A stretch of DNA of 64,000 nt from Anaerolineae bacterium (GCA_022823945.1 JAJEBK010000048.1:80323-144322); one strand, 5' to 3'; positions 9,006 through 18,032 are shown, numbered from the stretch's first letter. The notes: generated from the letters alone by a model not told the origin. Made by a program: numbers and translations.

Positions 9006-9884
9006 TTGAGAAACCCGCGTGTTGGCTGGGCGCTGCTCAGCCCGACCTTGATTATTCTGCTGATATTTGGCTTCGCGCCATTTCTTTATGTGCTGGTTGT
9101 GGGTTTTTTTGATTGGAATGTTTTTTCCGCCCAAGATGGGCTGGTCTTCAGTGGGCTGGACAATTTCCGCCGACTGGTCTTTGATGAATTATTCTTGACT
9201 TCTGTAGGCTTAACGATACGGTTCGCCGTCTTCGCCATCGGCAGCGAGATTGTGCTGGGTTTTGTGCTGGCGCAGATGCTCACGCGCAACTTCCCGGGCA
9301 AATCGCTTTTTCGCATCATCCACACCTTCCCGCTGATGGTCGCGCCCATCGCTGTCGGCGCTGTCTGGCGGCTATTGGTCATCCCTGGTTTTGGACCCGT
9401 GCCTTACTTCCTCGACCGCTGGTTTGATTTGACCTACCAGATCGGCAGCTATCCCGACCAGGCGCTGATGACCTCGGTGATTATGGATGTCTGGCATTGG
9501 ACGCCTTTTGTCACGCTGACGATGCTGGCGGGCTTGTCGTCTATCCCGCGCGAGCCAGTCGAACAAGCCAAGGTCGATGGCGCGAACCGACTGCAAGTCT
9601 TCTGGTATGTGACCTTGCCTTTCCTGCGCCCCGTGCTGCTGACGACGGTCTTCATCCGCATCATGGACGCTATCCGCACGGTCGATGAAGTCTGGATGCT
9701 GGCGGGTGGCGGACCCGGCACGCGCTTCTCTGGCATCTATATCTGGCGGGTTACCTCGCCCGCCGCCAGCGCGGACTGGGGTTATGGCTCTGCTGTCTCG
9801 CTCATCACGCTCTATCTAACGATTGTGCTTTGCTGGCTGCTCTTCATCGCCATATCCGGGCGGCGCAAAGGAGAGGTCGAATGA
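9006..9884 (+). CDS. ABC sugar transporter permease, MalF-like
   Basis: A 292-residue inner-membrane permease with six hydrophobic segments. The coupling (EAA) loop reads EQAKVDGANRLQVFWYVTLP near residue 187, the site that docks the ATPase. The start is TTG at 9006, supported by gagga seven bases upstream and by the usual NPRVGWALLSPTLIILL first segment; no ATG fits. It pairs with the second permease at 9961. No ATPase gene is in this cluster, so a shared MsmK/UgpC-like ATPase elsewhere is expected. Confidence 0.92.
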   Translation: MRNPRVGWALLSPTLIILLIFGFAPFLYVLVVGFFDWNVFSAQDGLVFSGLDNFRRLVFDELFLTSVGLTIRFAVFAIGSEIVLGFVLAQMLTRNFPGKSLFRIIHTFPLMVAPIAVGAVWRLLVIPGFGPVPYFLDRWFDLTYQIGSYPDQALMTSVIMDVWHWTPFVTLTMLAGLSSIPREPVEQAKVDGANRLQVFWYVTLPFLRPVLLTTVFIRIMDAIRTVDEVWMLAGGGPGTRFSGIYIWRVTSPAASADWGYGSAVSLITLYLTIVLCWLLFIAISGRRKGEVE

Positions 9885-9889
9885 GAAAA

Positions 9890-9924
9890 CCCCCCTCGGT
9901 CCCCCCATCAGGATGGAGAGAAGG
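9890..9924. repeat. Truncated GC-rich repeat between permease genes
   Basis: ccccctcggtccccccatca followed by ggatggagagaagg: the first half-unit only, placed inside the operon directly after the stop codon. Confidence 0.65.
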
Positions 9925-9960
9925 ATTGCCTAGCGCGGGTCAATTGGGGAAGGCGGCTAT

Positions 9961-10815
9961 ATGACCACCAGCCCGCGCCGCCGCTTTTGGCGATATTTCT
10001 CCACCTACGCATTTTGGGCGTTGATGACCCTGATCACGCTGATACCGATCTGGTGGATGTTGGTCGTGTCCATGCGCACGCGGGTCGAGCTCTTTGGCAG
10101 ACCCAACCTGATGCTCAGCCGCATCTACCTGGAGAATTACAGCAATGTGCTGACTGATAGCACTTTCCAGCGCTATATGACCAATTCACTGGTGGTTTCG
10201 ACCGCCAACGCGCTGCTGGTGATGATCCTGGCGCTGCTGGCGACCTATGCGCTTTCTCGCTACAAGCTGGCGGGGCGCGACAATATCTTCTTCTGGCTGA
10301 TCACCAATCGCATGGCACCGCCGGCCGCTTTTCTGCTGCCTTTGTATATCATGTTCACGCGCACCTTCCGCCTGGGCGATTGGACGCTCTTTGATACGCA
10401 GCTGGGTTTGATCCTGCTCTATTGCGTCTTCAACCTGCCTTTCGCCATTTGGTTGCTGAAAGGCGTGGTGGATGGCATCCCAATCGAGCTGGACGACGCC
10501 GCGATGATCGATGGCGCTGGTTTGTGGGGTGTGCTGCGCCATGTCATCATTCCCTTGGCTGCGCCGGGATTGGCGGTGACGGGCATCCTCAGCTGGATCT
10601 TCGCCTGGAACGAGTATCTCTTCGCCGCCAACCTGACGAGCGTGGTGGCGCGCACCATCACCACGGCGCTGGCCGAATTCGTCACTGTGACGGGCACGAA
10701 CTGGGGCGAGCTGGCCGCCATGTCGATGATCACGCTGGTGCCCTCGGCCATCATCGTCATCTTCGCCCAACGCTACATCGTCATGGGTTTGACCTTCGGC
10801 GCGGTCAAGGAGTAG
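9961..10815 (+). CDS. ABC sugar transporter permease, MalG-like
   Basis: A 284-residue membrane protein with about six transmembrane helices. The EAA loop, [19 protein letters not shown] near residue 178, is of the MalG type. It forms the translocation pore with the 9006 product. A short membrane protein is encoded five bases downstream. Nothing in the sequence identifies the sugar, but a convergent sulfatase lies just beyond, so a product of sulfated-glycan breakdown is possible (inference). Confidence 0.92.
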   Translation: MTTSPRRRFWRYFSTYAFWALMTLITLIPIWWMLVVSMRTRVELFGRPNLMLSRIYLENYSNVLTDSTFQRYMTNSLVVSTANALLVMILALLATYALSRYKLAGRDNIFFWLITNRMAPPAAFLLPLYIMFTRTFRLGDWTLFDTQLGLILLYCVFNLPFAIWLLKGVVDGIPIELDDAAMIDGAGLWGVLRHVIIPLAAPGLAVTGILSWIFAWNEYLFAANLTSVVARTITTALAEFVTVTGTNWGELAAMSMITLVPSAIIVIFAQRYIVMGLTFGAVKE

Positions 10816-10820
10816 GCGCG

Positions 10821-11063
10821 ATGGGCGAAATTCGAAAACCCCCGCCCCCGGCCCCTCCCCCACAAGGAGGGATGGGAGAGTCGACCAAAGACAATGGATT
10901 CCTGCCCTTCTATACCAACCTGTTCGACCGCTTTTTCATCGCCGCGGTGATTTTGATAGGCGTGCATTTGCTGTGGTTGCGTTTCATGGAGTCGGCGCTG
11001 CCGATTGAAGCCGCGACAGTCATTTCAATTGTCATCGGTTATGTGGTGGTGCGGCGGGGTTGA
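10821..11063 (+). CDS. Small two-helix membrane protein of the ABC operon
   Basis: 80 residues if the ATG at 10821 is used, or 63 if translation begins at the in-frame ATG at 10872. The C-terminal part has two hydrophobic segments, FFIAAVILIGVHLLWLRF and IEAATVISIVIGYVVV, and ends in RRG. It starts five bases after the MalG-like gene, so it is co-transcribed and may be an accessory membrane subunit of the importer; this role is inferred from position only. Its N-terminal PPPPAPPPQGG is encoded by a copy of the GC-rich repeat, so either the repeat inserted into the gene or the 10872 start is the real one. I do not recognise a named family. Confidence 0.6.
   Translation: MGEIRKPPPPAPPPQGGMGESTKDNGFLPFYTNLFDRFFIAAVILIGVHLLWLRFMESALPIEAATVISIVIGYVVVRRG
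10836..10876. repeat. GC-rich repeat at the 5' end of the small membrane protein gene
   Basis: cccccgcccccggcccctcc followed by cccacaaggagggatggga. It resembles the reverse-type units at 2631 and 46392 and is read in frame. Confidence 0.6.
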
Positions 11064-11138
11064 ATCGCAATGGGCACAAGAAGATTCTCTTTGCCCTCTC
11101 TGCCCTCTGTGTCTAAACGCCAGCCTGCCAATTGCCGG

Positions 11139-12872
11139 TCACGCCCCGGCCACGCGCGGCATCCACAGCGGCTCCAGACCCCAGCGACTTTGCAGCAGCG
11201 CCCAAACCATGTTTGCCCGCAGGTCTGCGCTCGCGTCATCGTCCCACAGATTGCGCGTTTTGTGCGGGTCGGCGGCCAGGTCAAACAGCTCGCAGACAGC
11301 TTGCGCGGGGTCAAAATTGAGCTGGAAGCCGCGGCGGTTGCAGCTTTTCACATACATGGCAGGCGACTTGTTGGGCAGCGCGACGCTGGCGGCATTGAGC
11401 GGCTCTTCCTTCTGCATCTCGGCGCGCAGCATGGCTTCGGTTAGTCGAGCGCGCAGGACCTCGTCCGCCCACAGGTTTTCCAATTCGCCCGGGTCAGCGC
11501 GCAGGTCGAAGATTTCGCCATATTCCCGACCGAAGTAACGAGTGATTTTGTAGCGCTCGCCGATGAATGTTTTGAGATGTAGCGTGGTCGGCTGGTGGCG
11601 ATTCTCGATGATGACAGACGAGCGCGCCCCAGCCTCATCACCAGCCCAGACCGCGAATTGATCCAAGCCAGTCATATCGTCAGGCACATCCAGCCCGCAA
11701 GCCGCCAGAAAGGTCGGCGCGTAGTCGACCAGCGATTGCAGGCTGTCGCTGTTGGCATTGGCCGGGATGTGCCCTGGCAACCGCGCGATCATCGGCACGC
11801 GCAAGCCATCGTCATAATGAAACGCGCCTTTGGCGATCAAGCCATGCTGCCCGAAGTAATGTCCGTGATCGCTGGTGAAAACAACCAATGTATTTTCCGC
11901 CAAGCCCAGCGCGTCCAGCCGGTCGACAATCTGCCCGATGTATTTGTCCATGCAGCTGACCATGCCGTAATAGCAGGCGATGTCTTTCGCCAATTCGCCG
12001 CGATCGTGCAGGTGGGAGTGGAAGCCGTGGCAGCCGCTGCCATTGGACTCTTGCCAGGCGGAAAAATCGGGATCGGGCTGCTGGGTCAGCTGGAAGTGGG
12101 GCGGATTGCCGTTGTGTTCGCCTGGCACCACCGCTGGCACATTGATGGTGTCGGGGTCGTACATGCTGTCCCAGGGCTCGGGCGCGAGGTATTTGGGGTG
12201 CGGGTCGAAGAAGCTCGCCCAAACAAAAAAGGGCTCATCGGCGGCATGATACTGCTCAATAAGCGCGCTACTGCGTTCGGCTATCCAGGCGTTGTAATGG
12301 AAGCGCTCGGGGATGAGCCACTTGCGCCGCTGCGCCTGCACATGCCCGGTGGGCTGCAAAAAATAATCGCGCCAATTCGTCAAGCCGCGCTCTTCCATCC
12401 ACAGCGCATAATGCTGCCCGACATGCGCTTCATCGGTGTGGTTGCGCGCCAGTTCCACATGGTCAAAGCCATAAAAGGGTCCCTCGAAGTCCGCCCAGAA
12501 ATCCAAGTCTTGCAGAGTCGGATAGCTCTCCAGCGAAGGATACTCGGCGGTGGCGTGCAGGGGCTGGAAGTGCGCCTTGCCCACCAGCGCCGTGCGATAA
12601 CCAGCCTCGCTGAACATCTCGCCCACAGTCGGCTCGCTTTCCGGCAGCTTCGTGCCCAGCGAATAGGCACCATGCTGTGATGGATACTTGCCGGTGAGCA
12701 TGCTGCTGCGCGTGGGCGTGCAGGTGGGGTTGGGGCAATAGGCGCGCTTGAATGTCGTGCCCTGCGCAGCCAGCTTGTCCAGCGCCGGCGTGTGAATCTG
12801 CGGGTTGCCCGCGCCCAATGTGTTCCAATGCTGCTGGTCGGATGTGATGAGCAAGATGTTGAGGGGTTTCAT
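11139..12872 (-). CDS. Sulfatase (formylglycine-dependent)
   Basis: A 577-residue member of the alkaline-phosphatase-like sulfatases, which hydrolyse sulfate esters. The signature CTPTR at residues 51-55 contains the cysteine converted to formylglycine. Metal ligands are seen in ITSDQQHW (D12) and FTSDHGHYFGQHG. The ATG at 12872 was chosen because aagga lies six bases upstream and MKPLNILLITSDQQ matches the family start; the frame extends a little further up. No signal peptide is visible, so it looks cytoplasmic, or exported by another route. It converges on the sugar importer. The modifying enzyme is not in the window. Confidence 0.92.
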   Translation of the reverse strand: MKPLNILLITSDQQHWNTLGAGNPQIHTPALDKLAAQGTTFKRAYCPNPTCTPTRSSMLTGKYPSQHGAYSLGTKLPESEPTVGEMFSEAGYRTALVGKAHFQPLHATAEYPSLESYPTLQDLDFWADFEGPFYGFDHVELARNHTDEAHVGQHYALWMEERGLTNWRDYFLQPTGHVQAQRRKWLIPERFHYNAWIAERSSALIEQYHAADEPFFVWASFFDPHPKYLAPEPWDSMYDPDTINVPAVVPGEHNGNPPHFQLTQQPDPDFSAWQESNGSGCHGFHSHLHDRGELAKDIACYYGMVSCMDKYIGQIVDRLDALGLAENTLVVFTSDHGHYFGQHGLIAKGAFHYDDGLRVPMIARLPGHIPANANSDSLQSLVDYAPTFLAACGLDVPDDMTGLDQFAVWAGDEAGARSSVIIENRHQPTTLHLKTFIGERYKITRYFGREYGEIFDLRADPGELENLWADEVLRARLTEAMLRAEMQKEEPLNAASVALPNKSPAMYVKSCNRRGFQLNFDPAQAVCELFDLAADPHKTRNLWDDDASADLRANMVWALLQSRWGLEPLWMPRVAGA

Positions 12873-12958
12873 GAGAAATCCTTGCTGGCGGAGTGCGGAC
12901 AACTATTCTGCCACAAAGACACGCGGGACAGATGCCTGCCTCTTCGTTCGCAGTTGGC

Positions 12959-13299
12959 TCACAATCGCGGATACTTGTTGGCGACACGGCGGATCTCGCT
13001 GTCCGGCAAATCGCTTCTACCGGTCTTTGACCAAATTAGCAACAACAGAATAATAGTGCCGTCCTCCATGACGCGATAGATGACCCGGAAGCCGCCGCGC
13101 GTACCCCTGCGAGCAGAGCTGTTGCCCAGACGCGCCTTGAACACCGCCATCCCGCCCATGTTCTGCAAACGTTCGTCTTGTGGGCGGACCCATCCTCAAG
13201 ATCGGAAATTAAGCTATCGACATCTCTTCTGATTAACCGATATCGCTTCCTGAGCCTCAGGAGCATGCCCTCAAATTCAGCCGCCGTTTCTACGCGCAT
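12959..13299 (-). pseudogene. Frameshifted RelE/ParE-like toxin (copy 2)
   Basis: It starts MRVETAAEFEGM at 13299, overlapping its antitoxin by 23 bases. The frame breaks near 13190, where one base differs from the intact copy: the expected RPQDERLQNM is read as SAHKTNVCRTW. The rest (MGGMAVFKARLGNSSARRG to RVANKYPRL) is intact in the other frame. DNA over about 230 bases is nearly identical to copy 3, so the duplication and the break are both recent. Confidence 0.85.
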
Positions 13300-13501
13300 G
13301 TTCTTCTGCTTCATCCATCATGCGCAATTCCTCAAGAAACTCCCGCGCTGGCCTGTGCTGGCCAGTCTCGGATTGATGCAAGGCCCGCTCAAAACTGCGC
13401 AGCAACTCGCGCTGCTCAGGCGTCAGATGCGCTTCTTCAGGATCAATCGCCTCGTCCGTCATCGTCTCAACCGGCTTAATCGGCTTAATCGGCGTGTCCA
13501 T
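13277..13501 (-). CDS. Antitoxin of a type II TA module (copy 2)
   Basis: 74 residues, acidic. The shared core is DEAIDPEEAHLTPEQRELL, followed by a helix-rich C-terminus (FLEELRMMDEAEEHARRNGG) that probably wraps around the toxin. A short PIKPIKP tandem expansion distinguishes it from copy 3. Its last 23 bases overlap the toxin start. With the toxin of this copy broken, the intact antitoxin may still neutralise the toxin of copy 3. I see no classic DNA-binding domain, so autoregulation cannot be claimed. Confidence 0.7.
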   Translation of the reverse strand: MDTPIKPIKPVETMTDEAIDPEEAHLTPEQRELLRSFERALHQSETGQHRPAREFLEELRMMDEAEEHARRNGG

Positions 13502-13525
13502 GCCCTGCCTCCCTCCGATACAGTC

Positions 13526-13867
13526 TTACAATCGCGGATACTTGTTGGCGACACGGCGGATCTCGCTGTCCGGCAAATCGCTTCTATCGGTCTTTGACCA
13601 AATTAGCAACAACAGAATAATAGTGCCGTCCTCCATAACGCGATAGATGACCCGGAAGCCGCCGCGCGTACCCCTGCGGGCAGAGCTGTTGCGTACACGC
13701 GCCTTGAACACCGCCATCCCGCCCATGTTCTGCAAACGTTCGTCTTGTGGGCGGACGCCAGAACGAAGTTCGGATGTCAGGCTGTCAATGTCCAAGTCAA
13801 GCAGACGGTACCGTCTTCTAAGTTGTCTGGCCTGACGGTCAAAATCAATCGCCGTTTCTACGCGCAC
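13526..13867 (-). CDS. RelE/ParE-like toxin, intact (copy 3)
   Basis: A 113-residue basic protein. Its second half has the RelE-superfamily pattern: a first strand (MAVFKARVRNSSARRG), a central RGGFRVIYRVMEDGTIILLLLIW and a polar C-terminal DLPDSEIRRV. RelE relatives cleave mRNA in the ribosome and ParE relatives poison gyrase; which applies is not decidable here. It starts at GTG 13867 inside the antitoxin gene (23-base overlap), the same arrangement as in the broken copies. It is the only intact toxin of the three. Confidence 0.75.
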   Translation of the reverse strand: MRVETAIDFDRQARQLRRRYRLLDLDIDSLTSELRSGVRPQDERLQNMGGMAVFKARVRNSSARRGTRGGFRVIYRVMEDGTIILLLLIWSKTDRSDLPDSEIRRVANKYPRL

Positions 13868-14054
13868 GATCTTCAGCTTCTCGTTCCGCTCGCAACTCGG
13901 CGATCAATTCGCTGGCTGGCCTGTGCTGGCCAGTCTCGGATTGATGCAACGCCCGCTCAAAACTGCGCAGCAACTCGCGCTGCTCAGGCGTCAGATGCGC
14001 TTCTTCAGGATCAATCGCCTCGTCCGTCATCGCCTGCTTGAGCGGCGTGTCCAT
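13845..14054 (-). CDS. Antitoxin of a type II TA module (copy 3)
   Basis: 69 residues, starting at ATG 14054 with ggggagg about eight bases upstream. The sequence MDTPLKQAMTDEAIDPEEAH is parallel to copy 2, and the C-terminal helix (ELIAELRAEREAEDRARRNGD) is charged. It is the first gene of a four-gene tandem array (antitoxin-toxin-antitoxin-broken toxin). A TACAAT box upstream at about 14085 could be its promoter. Confidence 0.7.
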   Translation of the reverse strand: MDTPLKQAMTDEAIDPEEAHLTPEQRELLRSFERALHQSETGQHRPASELIAELRAEREAEDRARRNGD

Positions 14055-14184
14055 GCCCTGCCTCCCCATTGCCACTTTCAAGCATATTGTAGCGCATCGT
14101 TGGTTCTGTAAGACAGATGAAAGCGGGCGGCCCAACGGCTCGCCCATGCAAGCAGAGTTCATTTTGGGACGGTGCGAGGCGACT

Positions 14185-15069
14185 CTAGCTTTTCACCGCG
14201 CCGGCGATGCCTTCAATGAAGTAGCGCTGCATGGCCAGGAAGACGATGATGATGGGGACGATGGCGATGGTGGCGGCGGCAGCCATCCCGCTCCAGTCGG
14301 TGAAGTATTCGCCACGAAAGGCAAACATGCCCACCGACAGCGTGCGCAGCTCCGGGCGCGGCAGCGTCAACACCAGTGGCAGCAAAAAGTCGTTCCAGCT
14401 GGCGATGAGCTGCATGATGACGACTGTGGCCATGACCGGCTTGGCAAGCGGCAGCAGGATTTGGAAGAAGACGCGCAAAAAGCCCGCGCCATCCACAATC
14501 GCCGCTTCTTCCAGCTCTTTGGGCATCTGCCCGAAGTAGCCGGCGAAAAGCAGAATGAAGATGACATGCGCGCCGCCGCTCTGCGCCAGGATGACGCCAA
14601 AGAGCGTGCCATCCAAGCCCAAATTGCCGATCAGCTCGAAGATGGGGATGATGGTATAGCCTTTGGGCAAAAAGACTGTCGCCACGAAGATGCCGATGAC
14701 GATGCGCCGCCCGGGAAAGCGATAGCGTCCGAGCACATAGCCCATCATGGAAGTCGTCGCCACCACGATGAACACCGAGCCAGCCGCGATAGCCACCGTA
14801 TTCAGAAAATATTGGCTCATGTTTGCCTGCACCCAGGCGCGCTGGAAGTTCTCGAAAGTCGGTTCGGTCGGCAAGAGATTTGTGCCGGCGCGGAAGATCT
14901 CGTTGTTGGTCTTCATTGCCGCGCTGACCATCCACAAAAAGGGATAGACCCAGATCAGCGCCAGTGGCGTCAAAATAATAGTGGTTACGATTTCTCGCAG
15001 GCGCGTCGCCCGGATTGCCAGCCGCCGTTGATGCTCTTCGTTGCTGAGGCGCTTCGCTTTGGCCGCCAT
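14185..15069 (-). CDS. ABC sugar transporter permease, MalG-like (second importer)
   Basis: A 294-residue, six-helix inner-membrane protein. The EAA loop, LEEAAIVDGAGFLRVFFQI, lies near residue 187. Its ATG shares a base with the stop of the MalF-like gene (TAATG), so the permeases are translationally coupled. It is the last gene of an operon reading dehydrogenase, binding protein, MalF, MalG. No ATPase is present, as in the first importer. Confidence 0.92.
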   Translation of the reverse strand: MAAKAKRLSNEEHQRRLAIRATRLREIVTTIILTPLALIWVYPFLWMVSAAMKTNNEIFRAGTNLLPTEPTFENFQRAWVQANMSQYFLNTVAIAAGSVFIVVATTSMMGYVLGRYRFPGRRIVIGIFVATVFLPKGYTIIPIFELIGNLGLDGTLFGVILAQSGGAHVIFILLFAGYFGQMPKELEEAAIVDGAGFLRVFFQILLPLAKPVMATVVIMQLIASWNDFLLPLVLTLPRPELRTLSVGMFAFRGEYFTDWSGMAAAATIAIVPIIIVFLAMQRYFIEGIAGAVKS

Positions 15070-16064
15070 TACGCGCCGCCCGCCGTGGTTTCTGCAGCCG
15101 ACAGACCAGCCCGCTCTTTGTTCGCCCAGCGCGCCCCAAACAGCTGCAGCGTGGCCATCACCATAACCGACAGCCCAAAATAAACTGCCGCAGCGCAGGC
15201 ATAACCGATGCGCGGCAGAGTCAAGCTGTTGGCTGCGCCGAAGGCTGTTCGGTAGATATACACTTCCATGACTTCACTGGCGAAGTAAGGTCCGCCGCCC
15301 GTCAATGTCATCGCCAGCGCGAAGACATTCAAAGTGCCCACCGCCGTGATGAGAACGATGATGACGGCGAACGGTTTCAGCAGCGGCACGGTGATATAGG
15401 CGAACTTGTGCCGCCAGTTCGCGCCATCCACTTCTGCCGCTTCATAGAGCGAGGCCGGGATCGTTTGCAGCGCAGCCAGCCAATAAATCATCGGGATGCC
15501 CAGCCACTTCCAGATCTCCACGCCGACAACCGAATACAGCGCCAGTTTGGGGTCGCCAAAGAAGTCGATCGGCCTGGCGAGCACGCCCAGGTCGAGCATG
15601 ATCATGTTGATGGGACCGTTGAAAGGGCTCATGATGAAGGTCATGACGATGCCGACGATGGCGGTGGTGGTGACGACCGGCACGAAGAACATGGTGCGGA
15701 AGATCGGCGCAAGACGCAGCGCCCGGTCGTTGAGCACAATCGCGATGACCAGCGCCAGCGACAGTTTGATGGGCACGCTGCAAAACATGAAGATGAACGA
15801 ATTCTTAAAGGCGTTGTAAAACTGCTTGTCGACAATCACTTCGCTGAAGTTGAGCGTGCCGATGTAGTGCGGCGCAGAAGTGAAACCCGACCATTGGAAG
15901 AGCGAATAATAAAACGAGGCGAAGATGGGATAGAGCGTGAACATCAAAGTCAGCACCAGCGACGGCAGCATGAACAGGTAGACCCAGCGGTTGTCGGCGA
16001 TGCGCTGACGCAGGCTGCGCGTATGTTGGATGGGCTTTGGCAGCGGCATCTGGATAGTGGTCAT
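15069..16064 (-). CDS. ABC sugar transporter permease, MalF-like (second importer)
   Basis: A 331-residue permease beginning MTTIQMPLPKPIQHTRSLRQ, a cytoplasmic tail followed by YLFMLPSLVLTLMFTLYPI. The EAA loop is YEAAEVDGANWRHKFAYITVP. ATG 16064 was preferred because the frame upstream is made of GC-rich repeat sequence. It pairs with the 14185 product. Confidence 0.92.
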   Translation of the reverse strand: MTTIQMPLPKPIQHTRSLRQRIADNRWVYLFMLPSLVLTLMFTLYPIFASFYYSLFQWSGFTSAPHYIGTLNFSEVIVDKQFYNAFKNSFIFMFCSVPIKLSLALVIAIVLNDRALRLAPIFRTMFFVPVVTTTAIVGIVMTFIMSPFNGPINMIMLDLGVLARPIDFFGDPKLALYSVVGVEIWKWLGIPMIYWLAALQTIPASLYEAAEVDGANWRHKFAYITVPLLKPFAVIIVLITAVGTLNVFALAMTLTGGGPYFASEVMEVYIYRTAFGAANSLTLPRIGYACAAAVYFGLSVMVMATLQLFGARWANKERAGLSAAETTAGGA

Positions 16065-16089
16065 GCTGCCCCCCCACCCGACCCAACTT

Positions 16090-16229
16090 GACCTCCCTCG
16101 GTCCCCCCATTGCAATGGGGGAAGGACGGAGTCAACGAGAGTTGGCTTGTGTTTGGCACCACGGCAATTTGACCAATTCCGCTTTATTCCCTCCCCAATG
16201 CTTTGGGGAGGGGCTGAGGGTGGGGTTAG
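16090..16229. repeat. Two GC-rich repeat half-units between binding-protein and permease genes
   Basis: ctccctcggtccccccattg with caatgggggaagg at 16090-16125, and ccctccccaatgctttgggg with aggggctgagggtgggg at 16189-16229. Together they fill the 161-base space between the binding-protein gene and the MalF-like gene. Confidence 0.75.
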
Positions 16230-17761
16230 AGCTCCGCGTAGAGCTCTTCGCCATAATCCTGATAGGGATCCCAGTTGGGGAAGACATAATCATCGCGCGA
16301 AACATCTGCACCTTTTTCCGCAGCTGCGGCGATTGCGCGGTCGAGCTCGGCATTGGCGCGGCCCGCCAGATCGGCCAAGGCGGCGGCCGCATCGTCGATC
16401 TGCCCGGTGTAGATGCCCTGCACCGTCTCCGCCAGGTTGGGCGTAACGGGGCGCAACTCCAGGTTGACGGCGGCGGTTTCGGCATTGCGCACGATCTGGC
16501 TGGGACCGACGCGCACTTGCTCGTTGAACATCAGCAGGGCGTTGCGCTCGAGTGGCTGCATATCGGCGGCGGCGATCGCTTCGGCAAAGATAGCCGGGTC
16601 TGCCGCGCCAACCAGGGTCGCCCAGGCAACCTGGCCTTCGTATGTACCGAGGTAGTGGAAGATGTCGCCGGCGATCGCTTTGGTTTCGTCGCTGGCGGCG
16701 GCATTGACATGGATCTCGTTGCTGCCGCCCGGACCGACCGTGATGGGCACCAGCGTCGGCGGGTCGAGCAGCGGCTGCCCGGCGATGTTGAAATCGAAGT
16801 CAGGATTTTCGCGCAGCCAGATGGGGATATTCCAGGGACCTTGCAGAATCATGCCAGCAGCGCCTTGTGGCATGCGAGCGCGGGCTTCGGGCGCATTCAT
16901 CGACAAGGTGCCGGGGAAGACGCTGCCATCATCGCGCAAACGCAGCAGCACATCAATCGCCTCGAGGTAGAGCGGGTTGGTGTAGGGAATCTCGCCGGTG
17001 GACAAATCGACATCGAAGTTGCCGACGCCCATGCTGATCGCGCCAGCCATCCGCGAGAATTCGCGCACGATCGCGCCCCAGCGATTGACCTGGTTGCCGC
17101 CCATGATGAAGCCGAAATAGCGACCCGCGCCGTTCTCGGTGACTTTCTTGGCTGTCGCCACGAAGTCATCGGCAGACATGGGACCAGCTTGCGGATCGAC
17201 GCCCGCTTCTTCCAGATAAGCGACATTGTAGAGCAGGTGCGTGCCATAGCGCTTGTTGGAGGTGGCGGGGAAGGAATAGGTCTTGCCATTGAAACCGGTG
17301 ATGCCCTCGACAAAGACGCCGCCAGGGAAGCTGGCTTTCCAGGCTTCAAAGTCGGGAATGATATCATCCAGCGCAGCCACCCAGCCTTCGTTGACCGCTT
17401 GCGCAAGCGTTACCGAAAGCGGACGTTGGAAGACATCGTGCGCTGTGCCATTGCGGATGCCCAGCGGCACCACCTGGGCGATTTCGTTCCAGGGCAGCGC
17501 ATCGTACTGGATGGTCACATTGGGGTGGGCTTCCATATATTCGGCGAAGTAGGCATTCCAAAAGACCGCTTTTTGGTCGCCGCTATCGACCCAGCGGAAT
17601 GTCACCGGATCGCTGGTGATATCCGCGCCCGAACTAACTATATTGATCACTGCATCTTGCGCAGCCAGCGGCAATCCCTGCGCCGCCAGCATGGCAGCGA
17701 GGCTGCCCATGGAGGCTGTCTTTAAGAAGTCGCGCCGTGTCATCTTGCCTTTTGCAGACAT
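16226..17761 (-). CDS. ABC transporter solute-binding protein, Tat-exported (sugar type)
   Basis: 511 residues. The N-terminus carries a twin-arginine signal, MTRRDFLKTASMGSLAAML, ending near AAQD, so the protein is exported folded. The body is of the family 1 type. Start ATG 17761 has ggagcgg upstream. It delivers a sugar or polyol to the permeases at 15069 and 14185. Upstream lies a good TATAAT box (17831-17826), and between it and the start an inverted repeat TTCGC-5-GCGAA (17791-17805), a possible operator. The dehydrogenase gene upstream on the same strand suggests that the imported compound is oxidised after uptake. Confidence 0.9.
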   Translation of the reverse strand: MSAKGKMTRRDFLKTASMGSLAAMLAAQGLPLAAQDAVINIVSSGADITSDPVTFRWVDSGDQKAVFWNAYFAEYMEAHPNVTIQYDALPWNEIAQVVPLGIRNGTAHDVFQRPLSVTLAQAVNEGWVAALDDIIPDFEAWKASFPGGVFVEGITGFNGKTYSFPATSNKRYGTHLLYNVAYLEEAGVDPQAGPMSADDFVATAKKVTENGAGRYFGFIMGGNQVNRWGAIVREFSRMAGAISMGVGNFDVDLSTGEIPYTNPLYLEAIDVLLRLRDDGSVFPGTLSMNAPEARARMPQGAAGMILQGPWNIPIWLRENPDFDFNIAGQPLLDPPTLVPITVGPGGSNEIHVNAAASDETKAIAGDIFHYLGTYEGQVAWATLVGAADPAIFAEAIAAADMQPLERNALLMFNEQVRVGPSQIVRNAETAAVNLELRPVTPNLAETVQGIYTGQIDDAAAALADLAGRANAELDRAIAAAAEKGADVSRDDYVFPNWDPYQDYGEELYAEL

Positions 17762-17825
17762 ATTCCGCTCCTGATATAGGTAGGTAAGCGTTCGCAGGCG
17801 GCGAAAGTGTATCAATTCACGCCTG

Positions 17826-17831
17826 ATTATA
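17826..17831 (-). promoter_or_regulatory. -10 box and possible operator of the second importer
   Basis: A perfect TATAAT on the minus strand, 65 bases before the start codon. The leader contains the inverted repeat TTCGC/GCGAA at 17791-17805, which could bind a LacI- or GntR-type regulator; no regulator gene is nearby. Confidence 0.4.
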
Positions 17832-17905
17832 CAAGCCTGGCGCTTGGAGCCCCCGCTGTCCTCATAACAACCGCGTGCTGGGGTGACGCGCTGACTCGCC
17901 CGCAA

Positions 17906-18032
17906 ACCCCCCGACAGGTCAGGGGGAGGAAAAGGCATTGGCTACCCTCTCTGTCTTGACGGGGAGGGGCTGGAGGAGGGGTCAATTGGGCGACCCAATG
18001 GCTCGCCCCTACGACAATCGTCGGGGAGGGGT
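17906..18032. repeat. GC-rich intergenic repeat with trailing hairpin
   Basis: ccccccgacaggtcaggggg, then cctctctgtcttgacggggaggggctggaggagggg, then the gggcgacccaatggctcgccc hairpin. The arrangement is the same as at 8818-8931. Confidence 0.8.

Noticed and set aside
16088..17725. Long open frame (545 codons) antisense to the Tat binding protein
   Set aside because: It mirrors a clear gene with a Tat signal and ribosome-binding site; the antisense product has no recognisable domain. High GC makes such shadows common.
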